Shown here: positions 7,534-13,488 of the stretch, in pieces
How the letters are laid out: every line of letters starts with the position of its first letter
How positions within the stretch are numbered: position 1 is the stretch's first letter
Source: Chitinophagaceae bacterium
GTDB taxonomy: Bacteria; Bacteroidota; Bacteroidia; Chitinophagales; Chitinophagaceae
Direction of reading: 5' to 3'
Assembly: GCA_947463755.1 (NCBI GenBank)
Contig: CANHUK010000010.1
Span: 1-13,488 of the forward strand
DNA: 13,488 nucleotides
Notes under the pieces: model-generated
Told to the model about the DNA's origin: nothing
The model's input: only the letters and a program-made list of their open reading frames with translations
Database searches by the model: none
Translations under genes and position numbers: made by a program

Positions 7534-8484
7534 TTATACGAGAATATCCTGGTTGAGGTGCCTGAAGGCTTCCATCGCCCCCAGGTAGGCGCATGTCCGG
7601 GCACCGGCCCGGTTTGCCCGGCTTACGATCCCCTGCCAGTCTTCGATCCCGGCCATGCCGGCACGATGATCCATACGGACGGCCAGTTGATGAAGCACGG
7701 CGCCAACAAAGGCGTCTCCGGCTCCCGTGGTATCCACCGGATCCACAGGTATGCTGGGGATGACCTGCCGATCGTCGCCAACCGAAAGCAGGGTGCCCTC
7801 TTTTCCGAGGGTGATCGTGAAAACAGCGTGACTCTGTCGACGCAGCGCAAGGGCGGCCTCCCGGAGATCCGATGCCCCGGTCAGCAGCAGGGCCTCCTCG
7901 TCGCTCACCTTGAAAAAATCACAATGACGGATGAAATGAAGGGCCTGCCGGATGAAGGCCGGCACATCATCGCGATACAGCAGCTGGCGATAGTTCGGGT
8001 CGAAACTGATGGCCACTCCCTCCTGTCTGGCGCGGCTCAGCAAGTCGAGATAGGTCGATTGCAACGGACCCGGCAGAAAGGCTGTGGCCGAGCCGAAATG
8101 TACGATCGATACATCCCGAAGCGAGATCCCCGCCACCTCCGAAGTCTGCAACTGTCCGTCCGCCCCTCGATTGAAATAAAAGTCACGCTCCCCGTCCTCC
8201 ATCAGTGAAACAAAGGCGAGGGTCGTGAAATGCAAGGGATCCCTGTACACATGGGTGGTATCTACCCCGAAGGAACGGAGTACTTCAACCAGATGATCGC
8301 CGAAAGGGTCTGCCCCCACCTTGGCAGCCAGGCTGACGGAACCGCCCAGCGCGGCAACGGCTGCGGCCACATTGGTCGGGGCACCACCCGGCTTCTTCTG
8401 GAAATGAATCCCATCCGACAGGCGCTGGCCACGATCGGTACAAATCATGTCGATCAGCGCCTCACCAATACATAATATACTCAT
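7534..8484 (-). CDS. scrK: PfkB-family fructokinase
   Basis: A 316-residue ribokinase/PfkB-fold sugar kinase, most likely fructokinase (EC 2.7.1.4), making fructose-6-phosphate from fructose and ATP. The N-terminal strand ILCIGEALIDMI (3-14) and sugar-binding PGGAPTNVAAAVAALG (32-47) are present, as is the PfkB signature DTTGAGDAF at 251-259, with D257 as catalytic base. No signal peptide. Substrate assignment rests on the neighbours: the sugar permease ends 27 bp upstream and amylosucrase, which releases fructose, starts 10 bp downstream. Other PfkB sugars such as 2-keto-3-deoxygluconate cannot be excluded from motifs alone. Confidence 0.9.
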   Translation of the reverse strand: MSILCIGEALIDMICTDRGQRLSDGIHFQKKPGGAPTNVAAAVAALGGSVSLAAKVGADPFGDHLVEVLRSFGVDTTHVYRDPLHFTTLAFVSLMEDGERDFYFNRGADGQLQTSEVAGISLRDVSIVHFGSATAFLPGPLQSTYLDLLSRARQEGVAISFDPNYRQLLYRDDVPAFIRQALHFIRHCDFFKVSDEEALLLTGASDLREAALALRRQSHAVFTITLGKEGTLLSVGDDRQVIPSIPVDPVDTTGAGDAFVGAVLHQLAVRMDHRAGMAGIEDWQGIVSRANRAGARTCAYLGAMEAFRHLNQDILV

Positions 8485-8511
8485 TTTTCCTGATATTATT
8501 TATGACCTGGA

Positions 8512-9867
8512 TCAGTGGCCGGAGGACATCACGGACGTTTCGGCATCTGCAGACTCTCTGACCCGGATGCGGAGGGTCGCCAGGGCTGCCAGCAGCAGCA
8601 GGACACCGGCAAAATGCATGACGCTGCCCGGGTCTCCGGAGAGGAAATGCTCATAAACGTACCCAAAGGTCAGGGTCTGCAGGATCATCGGGATCACGAT
8701 CATCATATTGACTATACCCATGTATACACCATATCGCTCCCGGGGGATGGCGGAAACGATCATGATATAAGGGATGCCCATCATGCTGGCCCATGCGATG
8801 CCAAAGCCTATCATCGGAGGAAACAGCAGGTATTTATTCTCAATTCCGGGAAGGATCAGCAGGGCAGTAGCGGCCAGCCCCAGGCATACAACATGAACCA
8901 GCCTCGCCGAATATTTCCTGGCCATCCACACCAGTCCGAAGGCAGACAGGAAGGTGACGATGTTATAAAAGCCATTTACCAGTCCCGTCCAGCCCACTGC
9001 TTCCTGATAGAGGGCCGGATCGGACTCCGAAGTCGTACGCCACACCGACCAGGCGATGCTGTGTGAGATGTACTGCCAGTAGCAGAACATGGCATACCAT
9101 TGGAAAAGATACACGAGCGCCAGCTGCCAGAGTACCGACGGCATGTCGCGTATGGCCGCACCGATCTCCGTGAAGGGGGCGAACAGGCCACCCGGTCTGG
9201 CACGCATGGCTTTCAACTCCTCATCACCGGGCGGGATCTCGGGCGTGCGGGAGGTTGACCATACAACCGATCCGATCGAACAGATGGCGCCAAAGAAAAA
9301 GGAACCGAACACCCAGTAAGGAATGCCCGACCGGCCATCTTCAGTCGTCGTCTCTCCGCTGATCCAGCGCTGAAAGAAAAAGAGGGAGAGATTGGCCAGG
9401 GTGATGCCCAGGCCCGTGAAGAAACTCTGCGTCAGGAAGCCCAGCGCGCGCTGGGCAGGCGGCAGTTTGTCGGCAATGAAGGCCCGGTAGGGCTCCATGG
9501 CCGTGTTGTTACCCGCATCCAGGATCCAAAGCAGTCCCACCGCCATCCACAATGCCTTGCTAAATGGGAAAGCAAATAGCGCCAAACTGCACATGATCGC
9601 GCCGATCAGGAAGTAAGGTTTTCTCCGACCCCAGCGCGGATGCCATGTCCGGTCGCTCATGGCCCCGATGATCGGCTGCACCAGCAATCCTGTCATGGGC
9701 CCCGCAAGATTCAGCAGCGGGAGTTCCTCGGGCTTCGCATGGAGGAAGGTATAAAGCGGGTTGATGGCCGTCTGCTGCAGACCGAAACTATACTGAATGC
9801 CGAAGAAGCCGACATTCATATGGATGATTTGCCAGAAAGACAGACTCGGAAGGGGTTGATTGCGCAT
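8512..9867 (-). CDS. MFS sugar (sucrose/maltose-type) permease, SLC45/GPH-like
   Basis: A 451-residue polytopic inner-membrane protein of the major facilitator superfamily with about 12 hydrophobic segments. The loop between helices 2 and 3, [14 protein letters not shown], carries the SD-x-RxGRRxP signature of plant SUC and SLC45-type sucrose transporters. [15 protein letters not shown] near residues 25-39 and [20 protein letters not shown] further along also match bacterial members of this group. It likely brings intact sucrose into the cell with protons. It is the first gene of the permease-kinase-amylosucrase unit, with the start ATG at 9867. Substrate is inferred from the downstream genes; maltose or another disaccharide remains possible. 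No outer-membrane porin or SusC-type receptor is in view. Confidence 0.88.
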   Translation of the reverse strand: MRNQPLPSLSFWQIIHMNVGFFGIQYSFGLQQTAINPLYTFLHAKPEELPLLNLAGPMTGLLVQPIIGAMSDRTWHPRWGRRKPYFLIGAIMCSLALFAFPFSKALWMAVGLLWILDAGNNTAMEPYRAFIADKLPPAQRALGFLTQSFFTGLGITLANLSLFFFQRWISGETTTEDGRSGIPYWVFGSFFFGAICSIGSVVWSTSRTPEIPPGDEELKAMRARPGGLFAPFTEIGAAIRDMPSVLWQLALVYLFQWYAMFCYWQYISHSIAWSVWRTTSESDPALYQEAVGWTGLVNGFYNIVTFLSAFGLVWMARKYSARLVHVVCLGLAATALLILPGIENKYLLFPPMIGFGIAWASMMGIPYIMIVSAIPRERYGVYMGIVNMMIVIPMILQTLTFGYVYEHFLSGDPGSVMHFAGVLLLLAALATLRIRVRESADAETSVMSSGH

Positions 9868-9898
9868 GATGCAAGCCTCGTTTGTGCTGGAAAGTAAT

Positions 9899-9931
9899 TG
9901 AAATTAGCGTGCATTTTCGCATCTCACCAAA
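9899..9931 (-). promoter_or_regulatory. Candidate promoter of the sucrose operon
   Basis: On the minus strand TTTG (9928-9931) is followed after 21 nt by TAATTTCA (9899-9906), which keeps TA and TT of TAnnTTTG but differs at the last two bases. Spacing is right for a Bacteroidota -33/-7 pair and the leader to the ATG at 9867 would be about 25 nt. The -7 match is imperfect. Confidence 0.3.
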
Positions 9932-10004
9932 CCCTGTGGAGGATATTTGGACTTGCAATCGTTTGCTGGTGCAAAAAACATGGCCCGACAAGCCGGTGTT
10001 CGGT

Positions 10005-10012
10005 TAACTTTG
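10005..10012 (+). promoter_or_regulatory. TAACTTTG -7 element abutting the methionine sulfoxide reductase start
   Basis: TAACTTTG matches the Bacteroidota -7 consensus exactly, only 3 nt before the ATG at 10016. No TTG lies at the expected -33 distance. Transcription would start at or just inside the start codon, implying a leaderless message or a chance match. Confidence 0.35.
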
Positions 10013-10015
10013 GGC

Positions 10016-10495
10016 ATGGCTGAAGATCTGAACGTATCTGCAGGCTCCAAAGAGGAGCAGTATATGAGCCTGATCCCCCAGATCGCAGGGTTGCTCGAAG
10101 GAGAAACCGATCTCATCGCAAACCTGGGGAATATCTGTGCTGCCCTGCATGAGCAGTTCCGCTGGCTCTGGGTGGGATTCTACCTGGTGAAGGAAGATGA
10201 ACTGGTGCTCGGCCCGTTCCAGGGACCGGTGGCATGTACGCGCATCCGCCGGGGAAGAGGGGTCTGCGGGTCCGCCTGGCAACAGAAAAAAACACTCCTC
10301 GTACCAGACGTGGAACAATTCCCCGGACACATTGCCTGTAGCAGCCGGTCCAGAAGCGAGATCGTCATACCCGTCGTCAGAAAAGGTGAGGTACTGGGTG
10401 TACTGGATGTCGACAGCGATGCGCTGGCCTCATTCGACCTAACGGATGAGATTTATCTGACCAGGATCACAGATATGCTGGTGTTTGGGGACTGA
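10016..10495 (+). CDS. msrC: Free methionine-(R)-sulfoxide reductase (GAF domain)
   Basis: A 159-residue single GAF-domain cytosolic enzyme (EC 1.8.4.14) that reduces free L-methionine-(R)-sulfoxide, protecting the methionine pool from oxidation. Three cysteines, C74 (VACTR), C84 (GVCGSAWQ) and C108 (HIACSSRSRSE), have the same 10- and 24-residue spacing as the catalytic set of Escherichia coli YebR (C84, C94, C118). Family tracts WVGFYLVKEDELVLGPFQGP (52-71) and GVLDVDSD (near 129) are present. The ATG at 10016 begins the protein where homologues begin; the frame is open upstream to 9947 but the added residues are unlike the family. It diverges from the sucrose operon, with 148 bp between starts. 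Confidence 0.93.
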   Translation: MAEDLNVSAGSKEEQYMSLIPQIAGLLEGETDLIANLGNICAALHEQFRWLWVGFYLVKEDELVLGPFQGPVACTRIRRGRGVCGSAWQQKKTLLVPDVEQFPGHIACSSRSRSEIVIPVVRKGEVLGVLDVDSDALASFDLTDEIYLTRITDMLVFGD

Positions 10496-10518
10496 CCCGG
10501 GATTTGCCCAACAGTTGT

Positions 10519-10554
10519 AAGATGACCGGGAGGGGTTGCGGAAGTCATTTTTTT
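10519..10554 (+). terminator. Weak candidate terminator after the methionine sulfoxide reductase gene
   Basis: AAGATGAC (10519-10526) can pair with GTCATTTT (10544-10551), one G-U pair included, across a 17-nt loop, and the descending arm runs into a T-tract ending at 10554. The loop is long and the stem A/T-rich, so termination here is uncertain. Confidence 0.25.
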
Positions 10555-10566
10555 AGTCGAAATTTG
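10536..10566 (+). promoter_or_regulatory. Candidate Bacteroidota promoter of the SGNH hydrolase gene
   Basis: TTG (10536-10538) is followed after 20 nt by GAAATTTG (10559-10566), which matches the -7 consensus TAnnTTTG except for the first base. Spacing is canonical. The transcript would start near 10573 and leave about 65 nt before the ATG at 10639. Confidence 0.42.
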
Positions 10567-10638
10567 CATAGTAAATCGTTAAACCGCGGAATTCAATACA
10601 AGATCGTATTTCGCACATACGCCAACGACATCTCCAGT

Positions 10639-11847
10639 ATGCTGACCGGTAAATTTCTGAAAACACTGCTTATAAACATTCTGATCCTGGTTCTGTTGGT
10701 AGAGGCAGTTTCTTTCACCTATCTGTCCGTTACCGGCATCCCCCTTGGTAGATACGACAGATTTCCCACCTATCTGAACTTTAGCCTGGATGATGAGCTG
10801 ATGGATGTAGACAGCACGGTACTTCATCCCCGCGTCATCGATTCGACACTTCCCTGGGGCATCTGGCATCTGCCGAATGTGCAGTCCAGGCAGTATACCC
10901 CCTGTTTCGACATCGTGATGAAATACAATCGCTATGGGATCAGGGGCCCGGTTCCGGATACAGGTCGAAGCGATAATGTCATCTTTATCGGCGACAGTTT
11001 CACGGAAGGATACGGGCTGTCGGAGGACCATACGATTCCTGCCCAGTTCAGCAACCTGTCCAAAAGACCGGCTATCAACCTGGGTGTCAGCAGGACGGGA
11101 AGCACCCAGCAGTCCATGATCTACCAGCACTTCGCTGATAGTTTCAACCATCGGGAAGTTATCATGCTGATGTTCCTGGAGAATGACTTCATTGATAACG
11201 ACTTCGAAAAGCACGACACCCTTTTTAAAATCTCGTACAAGCCCTACAGGGCAGATTCCCTCGATCCAGGTCATATCATCTATCGTGGACATCCCGACAG
11301 CAGTGCGCTGAGTTCGCGCTGGTTCAACAGCCACATCGATGAATACCGGAAAATCATGGTGCGGAAGGGGTTGAAATCTTATTTCCAGACAGACAATCTG
11401 TCATTCTTCGGAAAACTGACCGGACTGACCTATACCCGTAGGATGTTCGAACTGCTCGGCAACGGACTATCGCATACCCATCAGATCGAGACTGTCCCGC
11501 CCGGCCTTGATTACCGCCCGCGCGACCTTCAGATCCTGACCTACGACATGCACCAGGTCATGGAGACTGCCAATCGACACGGAGCCCGTGTGACTTTTGT
11601 CAACCTGCCAGGCCAGCGCTTTCTGGAAAGGATGGCATCCCATCCCGAGGACCGGAAGTCATATCTCGTTCTGGAAGATCATCTGCGGCGGATCGCCGGT
11701 GCCGGCCCCCACAGATTCCTTTCCTACTTCAGTGCAATGGAAGCGAAGAAGCCGGATCTGAAACAGATTTTTTTTAGTTGTGACGCGCATTACAGCCAGG
11801 CCGGAGCGCGAATGGCAGCTACATTCTTGTCCGATTCTTTTAAGTAG
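10639..11847 (+). CDS. Membrane-anchored SGNH/GDSL hydrolase-like protein
   Basis: A 402-residue protein with one N-terminal membrane helix (about residues 9-31) and a large domain on the outer side of the inner membrane. The SGNH marks are seen: block I IFIGDSFTEGYG (116-126) with S120 as nucleophile, a block II-like NLGVSRTGS (147-155, G149), block III-like FLEND (179-183, N182) and a C-terminal DAHYSQAGARMAA (382-394) giving D382 and H384, the DxH form seen in AlgX/AlgJ-like acetyltransferases. So ester hydrolysis or acetyl transfer on an envelope glycan is plausible; the substrate is unknown. The ATG at 10639 is chosen because the membrane helix follows directly and a candidate promoter lies upstream; the frame is open from 10504. 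No glycan gene cluster surrounds it. Confidence 0.8.
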   Translation: MLTGKFLKTLLINILILVLLVEAVSFTYLSVTGIPLGRYDRFPTYLNFSLDDELMDVDSTVLHPRVIDSTLPWGIWHLPNVQSRQYTPCFDIVMKYNRYGIRGPVPDTGRSDNVIFIGDSFTEGYGLSEDHTIPAQFSNLSKRPAINLGVSRTGSTQQSMIYQHFADSFNHREVIMLMFLENDFIDNDFEKHDTLFKISYKPYRADSLDPGHIIYRGHPDSSALSSRWFNSHIDEYRKIMVRKGLKSYFQTDNLSFFGKLTGLTYTRRMFELLGNGLSHTHQIETVPPGLDYRPRDLQILTYDMHQVMETANRHGARVTFVNLPGQRFLERMASHPEDRKSYLVLEDHLRRIAGAGPHRFLSYFSAMEAKKPDLKQIFFSCDAHYSQAGARMAATFLSDSFK

Positions 11848-11890
11848 TCCAAACACAATCAGTTTCTGCTCAGCGCGAGACCGGCTGTCA

Positions 11891-13129
11891 TCAATTTCCA
11901 CCGGCTGACTGAAGCGTCCGGATGGTCCGGTCGAATTCCTGTTTGAATGCTTCGTGGTGGAGGCCTGTTGCAGGTCCCGAAAAGCCGGCGTGTATGGACT
12001 TCACCTTCCCGTCCCGGCCAATGAAGATGGTACTCGGAAATGCCTTGATGGGTGTAAGTTCCGGCAAGGTTTTTTCCGTACGCAGGCTGTCGGCACTCGT
12101 CACACCTGTGATCAGCATCGGATATCTGACATCAAAACGATCACGGAATTTCATCAGGCTCCTGCGTGCCCTTTCGGCATCCGTTGAGTATTCGTATGCC
12201 AGCGCTACCACCTCGATGCCCCGCGAGGCGTTGCGACGATAAAAATCACTCAGGAAGATGGTCTCATCCATGCAGTTCGGACACCAGGAACCCATGATCT
12301 GTACGATGACCACCTTGCCACGGAATCTTTCATCCCGCAATGAGATCATTCTTCCGTCCAGATCAGGAAAACTGAAACGGAGACTATCATTGCCGGGACG
12401 CAACGACATAGCCGCCACACTGAGGTCAAGGGTGGCAGATGCGTCGCGGATCGCACTCCAGGGCTCCAAATGACGCAGGCCTGAAGCGAACACACCGTTG
12501 GTCAGTATCCCTTCGGGCGTCAGGCGGGCTCCGAAATAATACGCGTGGCTGCCATCGAAACAGGACAATTGGAGTGAGTCACCAGAAACGACGCCTTCCA
12601 GATATCTGTAATCTCCGGTAGGTGTGAGCAATGTGCCTGTGAGTGCCGATCCTTTTTGACTGAATACGGCGATCGCCTGTCGAAAAGTTCCGTCGGGCCG
12701 GCGAAGTCGAACGCTCCATGTTCCGGAAACATCTACCCTGGCCGGTCCTGCATGCAGGGGGAACCTGATCTTACCGGGCGTGATCACCACAGGCTGAAGG
12801 ATATCAGCCCCGGTCGTTCCCTTGATCCAGTCTCCCAGCATCCTGCCGCTCCGGTCTGTCTTCAGCCTTAACTCCGATTCAAACACCGGCATCTCCACCA
12901 CGACCGAATCCCCCCGGCGGGTCAGCCGGTCGATCTTCAGCCGTTCTCCGGCGTTGCGGATGATCCAGTAAGCGCCCCGTGCATCGCGCCCGGCTTCCAT
13001 ATTGAAAACGATGGGCAGGCTGTCGGCTCGCAGGAAACGCCCGACATAGGACTGGGCGCGGAGGGCCTGTCCCGTCAGGGTAATATATAACAGGGAGAGG
13101 GTCACCAGGCGCCCGGCACTTGCGTTCAT
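11891..13129 (-). CDS. Secreted TlpA-like thioredoxin-domain protein
   Basis: A 412-residue protein with a signal peptide (about 1-26, hydrophobic LVTLSLLYITLTG, ending ALRA before QSYVG), a long beta-rich N-terminal region (27-250) and a C-terminal thioredoxin-like domain holding the redox motif WCPNC (282-286; C283 and C286). It is predicted to act in the periplasm as a thiol-disulfide oxidoreductase, a common Bacteroidota architecture whose substrates are mostly unknown. The ATG at 13129 is chosen because a promoter lies between it and the longer alternative start at 13156, and AAGGA sits just upstream. It is convergent with the SGNH gene (stops 43 bp apart) and follows the TolC gene on the same strand. 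Confidence 0.88.
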   Translation of the reverse strand: MNASAGRLVTLSLLYITLTGQALRAQSYVGRFLRADSLPIVFNMEAGRDARGAYWIIRNAGERLKIDRLTRRGDSVVVEMPVFESELRLKTDRSGRMLGDWIKGTTGADILQPVVITPGKIRFPLHAGPARVDVSGTWSVRLRRPDGTFRQAIAVFSQKGSALTGTLLTPTGDYRYLEGVVSGDSLQLSCFDGSHAYYFGARLTPEGILTNGVFASGLRHLEPWSAIRDASATLDLSVAAMSLRPGNDSLRFSFPDLDGRMISLRDERFRGKVVIVQIMGSWCPNCMDETIFLSDFYRRNASRGIEVVALAYEYSTDAERARRSLMKFRDRFDVRYPMLITGVTSADSLRTEKTLPELTPIKAFPSTIFIGRDGKVKSIHAGFSGPATGLHHEAFKQEFDRTIRTLQSAGGN

Positions 13130-13143
13130 CAATATCCTTTTTG

Positions 13144-13174
13144 CAAAGATAGACAAGGGTCATGGGTCGACCAA
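13144..13174 (-). promoter_or_regulatory. Bacteroidota-type promoter of the TlpA-like gene
   Basis: On the minus strand TTG (13172-13174) is followed after 20 nt by TATCTTTG (13144-13151), a full match to TAnnTTTG with canonical spacing. Transcription would start around 13137, about 8 nt before the ATG at 13129. The palindrome GGTCGACC (13165-13172) overlaps the -33 element and could be an operator. Confidence 0.6.
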
Positions 13175-13196
13175 GGCGGTCATTGTCGTCAGGGAT

Positions 13197-13488
13197 TCAC
13201 CGCAGCTGGCCGGCAGACCATTCGAGAGACACGAACGCGGAGAGATATTTGGTCTGTACCGCAACGAGTTTCTCACGGGCCTCGAGGAGCTTATTCTCCC
13301 GGCTGTTCACCAGGAACAATGAACTCTCGCCCAGCCTGAACCTGAGTTCCTCCCCTCTCCAGAGCTGTTCATGGCTGCGGACGTAATCGACCGCCTGCCG
13401 CCATTGTTCGCGGAGCTGTAGAACGGCCGCGAACTGATATCTTATTTTGTTCTCGATCTCCCATACGATCTGCGACTGTCCGAGGCGG
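13197..13488 (-). CDS. TolC-family outer-membrane efflux protein, C-terminal end (cut by window edge)
   Basis: The last 96 residues of a minus-strand gene, ending at a TGA (13197-13199). They show the long amphipathic helices of TolC-type outer-membrane channels: an IENKIRYQFAAVLQLREQW helix, then the family tract FRLGESSLFLVNSRENKLLEA (50-70), and a closing helix SLEWSAGQLR. The FxLGESSLFLVNxREN tract is highly typical of Bacteroidota TolC proteins working with RND or ABC efflux pumps. The N-terminus and any pump partners lie beyond the right edge. It is 67 bp upstream of the TlpA-like gene, but the promoter between suggests the latter can be transcribed alone. Confidence 0.9.
   Translation of the reverse strand, partial: RLGQSQIVWEIENKIRYQFAAVLQLREQWRQAVDYVRSHEQLWRGEELRFRLGESSLFLVNSRENKLLEAREKLVAVQTKYLSAFVSLEWSAGQLR

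Noticed and set aside
7558..8208. 216-codon plus-strand frame opposite the fructokinase
   Set aside because: It is antisense to a clear PfkB gene in GC-rich DNA, which often leaves long open shadows; the product has no motif.
1..13488. parS-like palindrome near parAB
   Set aside because: I looked by eye for a TGTTTCACGTGAAACA-like palindrome and saw none; CACGTG occurs only in a non-palindromic context near 3275. A motif scan of the whole genome would decide.
1..13488. Mobile element, CRISPR array or defence system
   Set aside because: No transposase, integrase, terminal repeat, regular repeat-spacer pattern or defence gene was seen; all genes are ordinary chromosomal families.

Overview
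The window looks like a GC-rich chromosome segment from the phylum Bacteroidota, perhaps a Chitinophagia-like lineage. Four things point there: a parA-parB-DUF5683-dapB block typical of the phylum, TAnnTTTG-type -7 promoter elements, few Shine-Dalgarno sequences, and a TlpA-like lipoprotein/thiol protein and a TolC protein of the kind common in this group. I see no rRNA, tRNA, CRISPR array, insertion sequence or phage gene. Coding density is high and no stretch over 300 bases lacks a gene.

Left part (1-1160). Two minus-strand genes, an NADPH-dependent FMN reductase and then the N-terminal part of a membrane-anchored metallophosphoesterase-like protein cut by the window edge, diverge from the plus-strand block.

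Plus-strand block (1158-5563). It holds a UPF0173 metallo-beta-lactamase-fold hydrolase, parA, parB, a DUF5683 membrane protein, dapB and an Rrf2-type regulator. parA/parB overlap by 8 bp and parB/DUF5683 by 4 bp, so these three are surely one translationally coupled unit. It joins chromosome segregation to an envelope protein and to diaminopimelate/lysine (peptidoglycan precursor) synthesis. The Rrf2 gene has four cysteines that could hold an Fe-S cluster, and a perfect dyad just upstream of its start.

Sucrose operon (9867-5571, minus strand). Transcription order is an SLC45/GPH-type sugar permease, a PfkB fructokinase and an amylosucrase, with gaps of only 27 and 10 bp. None of the enzymes has a signal peptide. 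The simplest reading is import of intact sucrose, cytoplasmic transfer of its glucosyl unit onto an alpha-1,4-glucan, and phosphorylation of the released fructose. This is the most distinctive metabolic system here. The amylosucrase carries proline at a position where the Neisseria enzyme has an arginine known to limit polymer synthesis.

Right part (10016-13488). It contains a free-methionine-(R)-sulfoxide reductase with the exact three-cysteine spacing of its family, a membrane-anchored SGNH hydrolase, a convergent secreted TlpA-like thioredoxin with a well-formed Bacteroidota promoter, and the C-terminal end of a TolC-type outer-membrane efflux protein running off the right edge.
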